Virus record (IMG/VR): IMGVR_UViG_3300025310_000024
Coordinates: 1 to 21,203 of that record
Reading direction: 5' to 3' (one strand)
DNA length: 21,203 nucleotides
From: a virus
A program made the position numbers and the translations under genes. The notes under the pieces are model-generated. The model was not told the DNA's origin and made no database searches. It was given only the letters and a program-made list of their open reading frames with translations. Below are positions 1-9,900 of the stretch, in pieces. Positions within the stretch are counted from its first letter, which is position 1. Every line of letters starts with the position of its first letter.

Positions 1-6
1 GCAGAA

Positions 7-2967
7 TCATCCGAGCCTCTTCCCTTCCTCGCCGTTGCTAAATGCGCCGGTCGACTCGTCACAGAGATAGCCGCGCAGCTTCCCCCTGGAGTCCGCAGCG
101 GTCCACGAAGCGGCGTGCGCCGTCTCGTCGCCAAGGATGAAGGTCGTCGAATAGAGCCGCCATACATCGATGGCGTCCCAGGTGACTTGGAACTTTCCGG
201 GGTTGACCGCGAAGCGCTGGATGCGCAAAGGCCGACCGACCCACCCGTTCGCGCCGCCTCCCTCGATCGTCGTCACGCGAACGATGTCGCCCAACTCGTT
301 CTTGAGCCCCTTGACCGTGGTGGCCAGACGGACCGGCGTCGGCGGTTCCTTGTAATATTTCATCCGGCGGCGCGCGATATCCTCCGCGACCGCATCATCA
401 CGCACGCCCCACAATTCGAGCCGCGGGCCGCGCCGCGTCTCGCGGAGCAGCGCGATCGACTCGGCGTCCTTGACCGTCTTCTCCTTCAGCCACTCGGCGG
501 CCTGGTAGCCGCCAGTCGACGTCTGAATTGTGGTGGTCGCGTAGCGCCGCCCCCATACGAACTCAATCTCGTTCTCGACCTTCTCCGTCTCGGCCTCGAC
601 ATCCATCGACGCCTTGAGAATGTCATCGACCTGGGTGTAGAGGTTCGCGTTGTCGACCAGGGCGACGGACTCGTCAAAGATGGTCACGAAGAATTGCGAG
701 TGCCGGTTGAACCCGCACTGGCAATCGCACGACAGGTTCAACTGCGCTAGGGCCTCGTTCAGCAGGACGGAACGGCTCGTGGTGGCCCCGAACATAATGG
801 CTCCGGGGTAGCCGCCGGCCAGGCGCCGCTGGTGAACCGCGCGCATCCGATCGAAGCTGGCAAGATCGATCTGGGCCTTCTGCTGTCCAACGGGGTCGAG
901 GCCCGCGGCCCAGATCGGCTCGGTAAGCCACCCGCCGCTCTGCCATTCCTGGAACACGAAGTTGACAGCAAAGTGCTTATAGATGTCCGCGAGCTGGTCG
1001 ATGAGCGCGCCGGTCCCGTCGGCCGCGAACTCGATGCCCTCGATGTTTACGGTGATCGGCGCGGTGCCGTCCAGATGGTGTTGGACGATCGGGCCGACTG
1101 TTGGCTCGACAACGGAGTCTGCCACCAGGAAGATGCTCGCGTAGCGCCGACTGTTGTATTCGACATAGAGCTTGGGCGTGCCGAACCGATCATGGAATGC
1201 CTTGTAGCCCGGAACGAGCCACGTCTGCTCCGGCCGGTCAAGCTCGTCGGCCGGCGCGGTCGGCTGACGCACGCCGCCCAGATACCAACCGAGGATCTTC
1301 CTGACCGCGTGACCGGCAATGACGAACTCGTGGAACGACGAGGACCCGATCGTCCGCTTGCCGACGTAAATGACCGGCACGATGCCGCGGCCGGAATCGA
1401 TCTTGATCTTGGTCCCAGCCGCGTGCGGGTCGCCCTCGAAGTGGACGTTGTTGCCAGGCGGACTCGACTGCGGCGCTCGCGGCGGCCGCATGTCGTCGTC
1501 CCACTGGTTCTTCGCGCCCTGCGGGCCGAGCCCGACGAGAAGCTGCTGCGGCCCGTCGACTGTTCGCCCGTAGACCCGGCTGGTGGCGGCCGGCGGGCCG
1601 CCCGGCAGGTGGACGCCGTTATACCACCACGCCTCGCGCTGCTGCTCGCCGACGTTGTTCCACTTGATCCTGATGTATCGGTTCGGCCCCCATTCCTGCG
1701 GGGAAGGGCCGTTGGTGATAAGCACCTGGCCCCATATGAATTCCTGATAATGGTTGTTATCCTCAGCCGGGTTCGTCGGGTCGACCCCGTCGGCGCCGCT
1801 CGTGCCGTAGAAGCCCTTGAAGCCGGTCGGCAGTATCGCGTTCCAATACTGACGCGCGAGATCCATCTTGCCCCAGGTGCTCATGTTGGCCCCGGTGTAG
1901 CCGGGAACAACGGCTTTGAGCGCTGGGTCCGCCACGTTCTGCTCGTCAACCACGAGCAAGTCGGGGCTGTCGTATGGGATGTTGTTGTGAAGGAACCAAT
2001 TCCCGAGCGTCAGTGCGTATGACCCGGCCCCGCGCAGCGCCGTGACCGTGTAGAGGTAGGTCGTGGTTCCGGGCTCGCCTACGATCTCGTAGGTCACGTT
2101 CTCACTCCACTGCACATCGGACACGGTGACCTCGGTGATCGCCTCGTCGGAGAGCTTGCCGTAGCAGATCGGCACTGGCAGCCCGGACACGGACTCAGGC
2201 AGGTCCGGGAAGTCCTCGCGCGTGAATTTGCGGCTCGGGATCTCCTTCTGCGTCGCGCCGCCACCGATGAGCGACGAGAGCTGGTCGCGCGCCACGAACT
2301 CAAAGTGCAGCGGCGACCGCGGCCGGTAGTCACGAATAACGCCGCGCACCAGCAGGTATGGCGTGAGCAGGCCACGCCGGCTCTCGTCGTCAATCAGCCG
2401 AATGATGACCATCCGGTTCTGGAAAACCTTGGCGAACTTGCTATCCAGGAGTGTCCGGATCAGCCGGTCCGTATCGGCGACGACGAACGTGAACTCCGTG
2501 CTCTCGAAGATGCCGCGCTCGTCGGACAGGCCGCGGCCAACGTCGCCCCACGACACGACGCGCCCTTCCTTGTAACCCCCGTAGTAGCTGCCAGGGTCAG
2601 CGAGGTCGACCGAGGACCACAAGTAGTTCTTCGCGGCACCAAGGGCGTCGACGTGATACAGCTCCACCCATTGCAGCCCGATCTTGCCGTCGCCCAGGTT
2701 GCTGATATCGAGCGGCGACGCGTTGACGGTCCACGTGAACGGAACGCTCGACGCCTCGAACGGGTCCTGCGCGCTCTTGACGAAGCAGGTGGACCCGTAA
2801 TCGCCGTTGGCGTAACCGGCGATCGTGCCGGTCACGCGGCTCGTGGTCGAGTCCATCGTCAAGCCAGGCGGCAGTCCGGCGGCCGTGAAGCTCAAGCCGC
2901 CGATGTGGAACTGGTTGATGCGCTTCCGCTTGATTTGCGGCGGGCCGAGGTTGGGGAGATAGGCCAT
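7..2967 (-). CDS. Large tail-tip (hub-like) protein with an N-terminal Ig-like domain
   Basis: The 986-residue protein is the last gene of the window. Residues 19-82 contain FTAAGLPPGLTMDS, SRVTGTIAGYA and the closing FTWTVN, the standard pattern of a putative Ig (He_PIG) domain. Residues 88-240 have GKIGLQWVELYHVDALG, DRLIRTLLDSKFAKVFQNR and RSPLHFEFVARDQLSSLI, like hub N-terminal barrels. Residues 800-945 have a helical-strand segment (EKVENEIEFVWGRRYATT, ARRRMKYYKEP, ELGDIVRVTTIEGG) like the hub D-region. A C-x-C-x-C cluster lies at 747-751. It plausibly forms the tail tip together with the distal-tail candidate. Baseplate hub, tip-attachment and large adhesion protein are all possible names. 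A GAGG site lies 9 bases upstream. Confidence 0.65.
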   Translation of the reverse strand: MAYLPNLGPPQIKRKRINQFHIGGLSFTAAGLPPGLTMDSTTSRVTGTIAGYANGDYGSTCFVKSAQDPFEASSVPFTWTVNASPLDISNLGDGKIGLQWVELYHVDALGAAKNYLWSSVDLADPGSYYGGYKEGRVVSWGDVGRGLSDERGIFESTEFTFVVADTDRLIRTLLDSKFAKVFQNRMVIIRLIDDESRRGLLTPYLLVRGVIRDYRPRSPLHFEFVARDQLSSLIGGGATQKEIPSRKFTREDFPDLPESVSGLPVPICYGKLSDEAITEVTVSDVQWSENVTYEIVGEPGTTTYLYTVTALRGAGSYALTLGNWFLHNNIPYDSPDLLVVDEQNVADPALKAVVPGYTGANMSTWGKMDLARQYWNAILPTGFKGFYGTSGADGVDPTNPAEDNNHYQEFIWGQVLITNGPSPQEWGPNRYIRIKWNNVGEQQREAWWYNGVHLPGGPPAATSRVYGRTVDGPQQLLVGLGPQGAKNQWDDDMRPPRAPQSSPPGNNVHFEGDPHAAGTKIKIDSGRGIVPVIYVGKRTIGSSSFHEFVIAGHAVRKILGWYLGGVRQPTAPADELDRPEQTWLVPGYKAFHDRFGTPKLYVEYNSRRYASIFLVADSVVEPTVGPIVQHHLDGTAPITVNIEGIEFAADGTGALIDQLADIYKHFAVNFVFQEWQSGGWLTEPIWAAGLDPVGQQKAQIDLASFDRMRAVHQRRLAGGYPGAIMFGATTSRSVLLNEALAQLNLSCDCQCGFNRHSQFFVTIFDESVALVDNANLYTQVDDILKASMDVEAETEKVENEIEFVWGRRYATTTIQTSTGGYQAAEWLKEKTVKDAESIALLRETRRGPRLELWGVRDDAVAEDIARRRMKYYKEPPTPVRLATTVKGLKNELGDIVRVTTIEGGGANGWVGRPLRIQRFAVNPGKFQVTWDAIDVWRLYSTTFILGDETAHAASWTAADSRGKLRGYLCDESTGAFSNGEEGKRLG

Positions 2968-2971
2968 CTCA

Positions 2972-4315
2972 CTACGCCTCGGGGTCGATGATCAGAGTGT
3001 TCACGACATCCCCAGCGTTGTTTGTCCGGTTCAGCGCGGTGGACTTCGTCGGGGTCGGGCGGTAGCGGAGTCGGCGCGTCTTCTTTATCTGCTTAGCGCT
3101 CTGGCTCGGATGCTGGAGAGCCGCCGGTGCTGACTGCGTCGCCAGCACGATGTAGCTAACGTGCCGAGCGACCCCGTCGGTCGCCGTCCAGTTCAGCGTG
3201 AAACCGTCAGAGTCGAAGGACGCGAGGTCGGCCGCGCCATTAACAACCAGGCTGTTCGGCTCGATCAGCTTGATGACCTTCGTCTGGTCGAGGTCCGAGT
3301 CTGCGACGCTCGGGCTCTGCCCGTCGTCGCCGAACCAGCAGCATGCGCGCTCCGTCGGCCCGGACGCGGCCCCGAGGGAGATGGACGCCTTTGACGTGTT
3401 GACGCCGGAGGCGTTGTTCGTGTTCGCGCTCACCAAGATCAGCGCCCCAGGCTTAAAGCCAAGGCCGGTGATCGCCTGGACGCCAATGCCGCTCGGCTGC
3501 TGGAGCGTGCCGACCTTCGCATAGGTCTCCCCGCCGATGGCGACCCACGCGAAATGGTGCGTCCCGAGAGTCGCCGAGAAGTTCACGGTGAACCCGTTCG
3601 ACTTCAACGCCTGCATGACGGCCTTTACGCCGGGGGTCGTAGCGCCTTCGTTCGGCGTGCCCATGTAGGCGATGCACGCGTCGTTGAACCAGACTCGCGC
3701 GGAGTCCGACGGCGTCCGGTTGTCGCGGATGCGCCAATGGCAGCACCGGTCCTTGCCCGGCCCGGCCGAGAAGCCGATGAACCCCGGAGAGTCGCCGTTC
3801 GCCGAGTCCGACGGGGCGGCCGTCGTCAAGCCGGAACTCAGAAACAGGACGTAGGACGGGGCGAAGGTCAGCGTCGACACGCTCACCGGGCCAGGGCTGG
3901 CGGGCGCCTGGAACGTGCCGACGTCGAAGTTGACGCCGCTGAAGGCAAGGACCATGAACAGACGCACGATCGCGTCGGCGCTCTGGAAGAGAAGCGTGAA
4001 GCCGTCGGGGTCGAACGACTGTATGTCGGCCTGCACCAGGTCCGTCAGTGTGACGGTCGAGATGTTCCAGAGGCGCGAGAACCGCTTCCAGGCGACGTTC
4101 GACGGCGACACGTTGTCCGGGGCGATGATGAAGATGTCCCGGCCGGCGCCGTCGCTGGCCCCGGCGGCGAGCACCGCGTCGGTATGACTGCCGTCCGCGG
4201 TGCGGTTGTTGCCGAAGCCGAAGACGCCGGTCGGCTGGAACCCGAACCCGGTATAAGCCTGCGTGCCTATCGAGGTCCTTTGCGTGATCGACTTCAGTTT
4301 GAACTTGGCTGGCAT
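2972..4315 (-). CDS. Three-repeat tail protein
   Basis: This 447-residue protein consists of three tandem copies of one domain, about residues 14-126, 131-261 and 268-392. Each copy begins with a VGT or GTQ turn and a GFGFQPTG or GLGFKPGA strand (TFAPSYVL in copy 2), and has a middle region with IIAPDN, CCHWRIRDN or CCWFGDD. Each ends with a DGFTL strand (FDPDGFTLLF, SNGFTVNF, FDSDGFTLNW) followed by a hydrophobic strand (IVRLFMVLAF, HHFAWVAIGG, HVSYIVLATQ). The remaining C-terminal 55 residues are basic (KQIKKTRRLRYRP) and probably flexible. Repeats of this kind fit a trimer-like or stacked adhesion or fibre domain. The start has AAGGA at a good distance. Confidence 0.6.
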   Translation of the reverse strand: MPAKFKLKSITQRTSIGTQAYTGFGFQPTGVFGFGNNRTADGSHTDAVLAAGASDGAGRDIFIIAPDNVSPSNVAWKRFSRLWNISTVTLTDLVQADIQSFDPDGFTLLFQSADAIVRLFMVLAFSGVNFDVGTFQAPASPGPVSVSTLTFAPSYVLFLSSGLTTAAPSDSANGDSPGFIGFSAGPGKDRCCHWRIRDNRTPSDSARVWFNDACIAYMGTPNEGATTPGVKAVMQALKSNGFTVNFSATLGTHHFAWVAIGGETYAKVGTLQQPSGIGVQAITGLGFKPGALILVSANTNNASGVNTSKASISLGAASGPTERACCWFGDDGQSPSVADSDLDQTKVIKLIEPNSLVVNGAADLASFDSDGFTLNWTATDGVARHVSYIVLATQSAPAALQHPSQSAKQIKKTRRLRYRPTPTKSTALNRTNNAGDVVNTLIIDPEA

Positions 4316-4327
4316 GATGGAGGGTCC

Positions 4328-5245
4328 TTATGGGTCGTAGCGCACGAGCAGCGACACGCCGGTATTAGTGCCGCCCGGCACTGGCCCGCCCTTGGCGAGC
4401 GAAGTCGTCGTATTCGTCCCGGCGAACCCGAGGCCGAGCGGGTAGTATTCGTGGGTCGTCCCGTAGACGGTGACAAGAAGCGTCACGTTCACTGGCATCG
4501 ACGTCACGATGTAACCGAGCTGGTTGAGGCCGGCCGGCTTGAAGGTGTTGTGGGCGTGATACTGCGGGAACACGCCGACGTTCGCACCGTCGGCCCCGTT
4601 GCCGATGCGCGGCGCCAGTATCCCGAAGTCGGTCTCGACACCGGCGCCACCGATCGTCCCGTTCCAGTATTCCTGGAAGTCGCCCTGGTTTGAGTCATAC
4701 CAGGAGATGTAGGCGCCGCCGGCGATGCGCGCCCCGAGCGAGTTGACCTCGCGCTCGACGCTGACGAAGAACGTATTAGCCACGAGACCGGGAGCGGAGT
4801 TCGGGTTGTAGAACGCCCAGGCGATCGTGAAACGGTCAAGCTCGCCGGAGAAGAGATGGAAATGATTCCCGGTCGCCGATCCGCTCGCCCTGACCTGCCG
4901 CCTCGCGCTCGGCGCGCCAGTCAGGGCTCCGCTGCCGTTGGACCCGCTGCTGACTTGGAGCCAGACGGCGGGGTTCGTCGCCGCGTTGCCGGTGCCGTAT
5001 TCGATCTTGAAGAAAATCGGCGCAGCCGCCTGGTGGGTGTCGGCGAACCGCCAGATCTCGTAGCCAGCCACGGTGTTGGCGGCCACCGGCTTGGTGACCG
5101 TGGTCAGGTTGATCTGGCCGGTGTCGGCGGTCTGCACGAGCCCCATCGCGGCGAGCGCGTCGTGGATAGCCTGCGCAAAGGCGCGGAACTCCGTGTCGTT
5201 GTTAACCAGCGCGGGCAGGTCGTTTCGGACGTTTCGATAGGCCAT
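4328..5245 (-). CDS. Tail tip / adhesion protein, paralogue B
   Basis: At 305 residues it is the partner of the upstream gene, co-linear over its whole length: NDTEFRAFAQAIHDALAAMGL, DTGQINLTTV, ANTVAGYEIWRFAD, the strand IFFKIEYGT, RIGNGADGANVGVFPQYHAH, GLNQLGYIVTSMPVN, and VTVYGTTHEYYPLGLGF. The fixed segments (YEIWRFAD, PQYHA, GLNQ-GY) are probably fold-determining; the diverged ones (around residues 125-175 and the C-terminal 25) may be exposed. The stop is 12 bases before the next gene. Tandem gene duplication with surface divergence suggests adaptation of host recognition, but the function is inferred from position and pattern. Confidence 0.6.
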   Translation of the reverse strand: MAYRNVRNDLPALVNNDTEFRAFAQAIHDALAAMGLVQTADTGQINLTTVTKPVAANTVAGYEIWRFADTHQAAAPIFFKIEYGTGNAATNPAVWLQVSSGSNGSGALTGAPSARRQVRASGSATGNHFHLFSGELDRFTIAWAFYNPNSAPGLVANTFFVSVEREVNSLGARIAGGAYISWYDSNQGDFQEYWNGTIGGAGVETDFGILAPRIGNGADGANVGVFPQYHAHNTFKPAGLNQLGYIVTSMPVNVTLLVTVYGTTHEYYPLGLGFAGTNTTTSLAKGGPVPGGTNTGVSLLVRYDP

Positions 5246-5255
5246 TGGTTGAACC

Positions 5256-6164
5256 TCAGTCCCAGCGGATGGCGAACGACGTGTTCAGCGTGCCGCGCGA
5301 CGCGTTCGCGTTCGCCGTGGTGGTGACGAACGTGCTGCCGAGCGTCCGAAAGGTGTGCGCGGCGCCGTAGACGGTCACCGGGATCTCCGAGTTGACCGCG
5401 ATCGCAGAGACGCTGTATCCCATCTGGTTCAGGCCGAACGGGAGGAATACCCCGTTGGCGTGATACTGCGGGTAGAGGGAGACGTCGGCTCCGCTCGTGC
5501 CGTTGCCGATGCCGGGAGCGTGGATGCCAGGGTCGTCTTCGAGGCCGAGGCCGCCGGCAGCGCGCGAGAAGTATTCCTGCATGATCTCGTCGCCGAGATC
5601 GTCGGTCCCGGAATTCCCGGACACCGTGATGTAGACGCCGGTCCCGACGTCGTTCCCGTTGATGTCCTTCTCGCGCTCGATGCTGAAGAAAATCACGTTG
5701 GCCGCGGCCTGGTTGCCGAGCGAGTCGTAGAACCAGAGCGCGACCGTCAGGCGGTTCGTGTCGCCGGAGAACGCACAGAGGGCGGTGTTGGTGTTGTTAA
5801 GCTCCTGGCCGCACTGGTTGCGGGTTGACTTCGCGCCGATCAGGTTGCCGGCGCCGTCGGTCGCGACACCGACCTGAACCCAGATGGCTGCGCGCGTCGA
5901 CCCGCCGGAGGTCCCGTATTCCAGCTTGATGTAGATCGGGTTGGCCGTCTGGAGCGAGTCGGCGAACCGCCAGATCTCGTAGCCTGCGACAGTGTTTGCT
6001 AGGGTCGGCTTGAGGACGGTCGTCCAGTCGATCTGCCCCGTGTCGAGGGTCCGCACGAGGCCCATGTTGGTCAACTCGGTGCGGATGGTCGATCCCCAGG
6101 TGCGAAACTCCGCGTCAGTCGTAAACCCCATCGGCAGGGTGCTGACGATGTTCTTGTAGGCCAT
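5256..6164 (-). CDS. Tail tip / adhesion protein, paralogue A
   Basis: This 302-residue protein is clearly paralogous to the next gene. Shared segments occur from end to end: DAEFRTWGSTIRTELTNMGL with TDTGQ-type DTGQIDWTTV, ANTVAGYEIWRFAD, the strand IYIKLEYGT, SIEREKD, GIGNGTSGADVSLYPQYHAN and GLNQMGYSVSAIAVN. The N-terminal helix followed by repeated beta strands is typical of tail-tip or fibre-associated proteins. There are no signal or membrane segments. It begins at ATG 6164, directly after the upstream TAA. It is probably part of the receptor-binding apparatus, but no catalytic or sugar-binding motif is visible. Confidence 0.6.
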   Translation of the reverse strand: MAYKNIVSTLPMGFTTDAEFRTWGSTIRTELTNMGLVRTLDTGQIDWTTVLKPTLANTVAGYEIWRFADSLQTANPIYIKLEYGTSGGSTRAAIWVQVGVATDGAGNLIGAKSTRNQCGQELNNTNTALCAFSGDTNRLTVALWFYDSLGNQAAANVIFFSIEREKDINGNDVGTGVYITVSGNSGTDDLGDEIMQEYFSRAAGGLGLEDDPGIHAPGIGNGTSGADVSLYPQYHANGVFLPFGLNQMGYSVSAIAVNSEIPVTVYGAAHTFRTLGSTFVTTTANANASRGTLNTSFAIRWD

Positions 6165-6959
6165 TTAGAGCACCAATCCCCTACTCACCTCGCGCCATGC
6201 GAGGTCGAGCATGTTGACGTTCTTGAACTCGCGCTTGTCCACGCGGCGCATCTCGGCCCAGCGGACGAGCATCGCTGGGTCGGTCGCCGGGTCCGGAACA
6301 ATGAGCGTCGACAACACGCGGCCCTTGCACGCATCCCACCACTCTCGGATGGCGGTGAGCCCGGCGTCCGAAGTCTCAACCTCGCCCGCGAGGGTCCTGA
6401 CCTTGACGCCAAGGTCGTAGATCGTCGAGACGTAGTAGTCAGTCTCGTGCTCGATGAGCGTCCGCTCGATCCCCTCCTGAAAGCCCCACGAAATGTTGTG
6501 AACCAGCGACCGCTTCGTGCCGCCGAACCACACATCGCCAATCGCCACGTTCGCGGCATTCGCGCCAACCACAATCAGCCGCCAGTAGCGGTAGGTCCTG
6601 CTGCCGATGCCCGTCAGATCCTTCCAAGGGTTCGGCCGGAAGCCATCCTTATCCGCTGCACCGATGGTGATCAGTTCGTTGAGTGGCGGCGTGGCCCAGC
6701 TGTCCGCAGAGTTGCCCTGAAGCCGAACTTCAAGACCAGCGGTCAGGTTGTGGTTGATGATCGCGAACACGTCCACCTGCTTCGCGGTCCCAAAGTCGAA
6801 GACAATGTTTCCGGTCGTCGCCGTGAACTTAAACGGCTTGGCAGGATTGCTGTCGAACAGATTGGCAATCGGGTAAGCGGTGTCCGCCGTCGACGGCGTT
6901 GCCACCGTGCCGGGCACGGCAATGTTGTCTGATGGCCACTGGTAAAGGAGCCTCGCCAT
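6165..6959 (-). CDS. Distal-tail candidate with an N-terminal discoidin-like domain
   Basis: This 264-residue protein follows the tape measure by two bases, the usual place of the distal tail protein. Residues 27-147 have the look of an F5/8 type C (discoidin) beta-sandwich: TAYPIANLFDSNPAKPFKFT, then IVFDFGTAKQVDVFAIINHN, and the closing YRYWRLIVVGAN. Such domains often bind carbohydrates. The C-terminal 115 residues (SWGFQEGIERTLIEHETDYY to LDLAWREVSRGLVL) end with the aromatic, strand-rich W-x-E-V-S-R-G pattern seen in many distal tail proteins. A fusion of a Dit-like barrel and a carbohydrate-binding domain is therefore likely. An ordinary tail-tip accessory protein is the alternative. 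Confidence 0.6.
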   Translation of the reverse strand: MARLLYQWPSDNIAVPGTVATPSTADTAYPIANLFDSNPAKPFKFTATTGNIVFDFGTAKQVDVFAIINHNLTAGLEVRLQGNSADSWATPPLNELITIGAADKDGFRPNPWKDLTGIGSRTYRYWRLIVVGANAANVAIGDVWFGGTKRSLVHNISWGFQEGIERTLIEHETDYYVSTIYDLGVKVRTLAGEVETSDAGLTAIREWWDACKGRVLSTLIVPDPATDPAMLVRWAEMRRVDKREFKNVNMLDLAWREVSRGLVL

Positions 6960-6961
6960 CG

Positions 6962-9900
6962 TTACCTCGTCGCGATGCCGAGCGCCAACTGCATGCGCGT
7001 GCGACCGCCGCTCTTATTGCCCTCGATCCAGTCGATGAAGATCGGGCCGATCTCGTCGTAGACCATCTGCCGAATGGTGTCGACGGTGGCAATCGGCGTG
7101 GTGAGGTTGAACGTCACACCGCCGCCAGCCCCGGCTTTTGTCCCGAACCCAACCCGCTGCATCGCTTGTGCGAGGGCGGACACGATCGTGTTGGCGTCAC
7201 CGACGATCTCAGGGCTGCGCTCGGCGATCACACGCATGGCGGGTTTCGTATACACGCCACCGCCAGCGGCGCCGTATATCTTCGCGGCGCGGTCCCAATC
7301 GCCAGGGTTGGACCGCATGAACGCCTCAAGCTCTTGCCACTTGTCGCGCTTCGCGGCGATGTAGGCGAGGACCCGGTTGCGGCTTTCGGTCTGCCGGATC
7401 TCGCGGTTCTCGTCGCTCGTATCACCGCGGCGATGTGCCTCTTCGGCCTCGCGGATGCGGTCGGACTCGGAGCGGGAACCACCACCCGACGACCCTCCAC
7501 CGCCGGACGGCGGCGAAGGCGCATTCTCCACGTCGTAGCGAACGGGAATGATGATCGGCTGACCCAGCTCGTCGCGCCCAACTTCGATCACTCGCCAGGT
7601 TTCCTGCGCTTCCGCCTGGATGCGATCGAATCCGGCGACAGAGGCAGCAGTCATGCTTTGTTGCGCGGCCTTCGCCTGATCCATGACCCGGCGGATTTCC
7701 TCGATGACCCGCCGCACGGCGTCGCCGCCCTGCTTCTCCGCGCGCCACAGCCGGTCCGCGATCTCAAGGGCCTCCTCTCCAGACCTGCCCATCGCGATGT
7801 AGGCGTCGCGGATGGCGATGACCGTCGCCGCCCCGGCCTCGTTGCCCTTCCACGCGCCCTGCGCGGCCTCCTGGACTTCTTTCATTTGCTCCGGGCTGAG
7901 CGCGTCAAGGAGCCCCTGCCGAAAGGCGCCGGCAACCTCGCGGCCCTCGCGTTCGGCCTTGTCTGGGCCGCCAAAAAGGTCCTTGAAGAAGCCGCCAACC
8001 TTTCCGAGGGCGTCCTTGACCCAGCCGGCGATCTTCGCGGCGGCCGGGCCGAGCAGCGACCCGAGCGCCGCGCCAACCGGGCCAGCGAACATTCCGATCA
8101 TCGAGGACACGTTCATGCCGAGACCGCTGAGAATTTGCGGAGAGAACTTGTTGAACAGGTCCGTGATGGCCTTTTGTCCGAAGTCCGCACCAAGCCCGGA
8201 CACCATTGCCTGGATGCCGCCGGCCAACCCGCCGCCACCAGTCAGGGCCTTCTGAATGAGACCGGGCAGCCCCGAGAGCGCGTCGCGGAAGAAACCGACG
8301 TAACTCCCGGTTGCGGACTGCATGTGCCCGATCTCGGCGTTGTGGGCTTGGCGCGCAGCGGCCATCTTTTGCGCGGTTTCCTGCTCGATGGCCGCCATCG
8401 CCTCTTTGTAGAAGGCGCCGTATTTATCGAGCTTCGCTTTCTTCTCATCGGCCTCCCGCTGAATCTGGAAGAGCTGGAAGTCGATCGCGGACATCGTCAT
8501 GCGGGCGCGCTCTTCCTCGGCGTTGCGCGTCGCCGACGTCCACGATTCGAGATTCGATTGCATCGCGGCGACGGAACGCTTGTGCGCTTCCTCAGCCTGC
8601 TTGGAGATCTCTTCGGAGATGCGAGCGGCTTCCTTCGCCATCTCCTTGTTGTTCTCAGAGAGCCATTCGGCGATGCGAATCTTCGTGAGACGTTCGAGAC
8701 CTTGACGAATTGCCTCGGGCACCTTCGTGCCCGTGACGCCGAACTTCTCCATCTCGCGACGGGCATCGTCGAGCTTCGTGCCGAACTCCCTCAAGAAGTC
8801 GGCATCGGACAGCGTCTTCAACCCGCGAGCGACGTCGCGGCTCAAGAGCGTGATGTTCTTATTGAAGTTCTTCGCGGCGTTGTCGGCGACGGTGAACGAA
8901 CTGCCAAGTCCATCGACGGGCGGCTTCGCGCCGCGAGCGGCGGTCGCTACTTCCTCAGTTGCCGTTTTGGTCGTGCGGAGATTCGCGGAGGCCGCGCCGA
9001 GCACGGCGTGGATACCGCTCATCGTCTTGCCAAACGCGTCGTTTCCGGCCGCCGCGGCTTCCGCGCCTTTGCGGGCGTTCCAGAACTCGTTCGTCAACGT
9101 CCGCATGAAAGCGACGTTTTCCCGGCCGGCCTGCGCCCACTTGGCGAGCGTCCCGGTCGGGTCCGCTTTCGCGGCGATCTCCAGCACCTTAACGGTGCCT
9201 TCGGCAACCTTCGTGATCGTTTCGAGAATGATGGCCGCGATGCCAATGACACCGGTGCGCAGGAATTGGAAGGTCTGATACGTGCCTTGGACGACCGTCA
9301 CGGCTGTCTGGCCGAACGACAGCAGGCCGGCAGCCAGGGATCGCACCGTCGCCTGCGAGTCGTTGCCGAAGGCGCCAGCGACCGAGGTCTTGAAGGACTC
9401 CATCGCCTTCTGCACACCCTCGGAGCCCATCGCCTCGTTGATCAGGCCGAGGCCATCGCGGACGATCTCGAAAAATGGCTTGAACGTGTCGGCGAGAAGG
9501 ATGCTGACCGTGTCCTTGAAGGTCGACACGACACCCTGCCAGGTGCCGGCCTGCTGCTCCATCGCGCCGTTGAATTTGCCGAGGGAATCCTGAAAGACCT
9601 TAAAGACCTGGCTGGCGCTCGCCCCAGACTTCTGGAGCTTCTCCATCTCGTCGCGCGTGCGCGGCGACAGGACGGCAAGCTCCTGGAGACGCATGGCGGC
9701 CTCTCCGAAGGGCTTCCCGCCCTGGAGCATCGCATACATGCGACCGACCCAGAACCCGAGCTGGTCGATCGGCGCGCCCGTCGCCGCCGATGCGTCACCG
9801 AGCAGGATGATGTTCTGTTTGGTGTTCAGCGCGGCGCCGCCGAACGTTTCCATCATTCGGCTGGCTTCGATGATTGGACCGGTTTCGAACGGAGTCTTTT

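Noticed and set aside
832-2022. Plus-strand open frame of 396 codons opposite the hub gene (and similar long ones at 3554-4693 and 18283-19323)
   Set aside because: Same explanation: Arg/Asp/Val-rich shadows of minus-strand genes without recognisable domains, ribosome sites or operon context.
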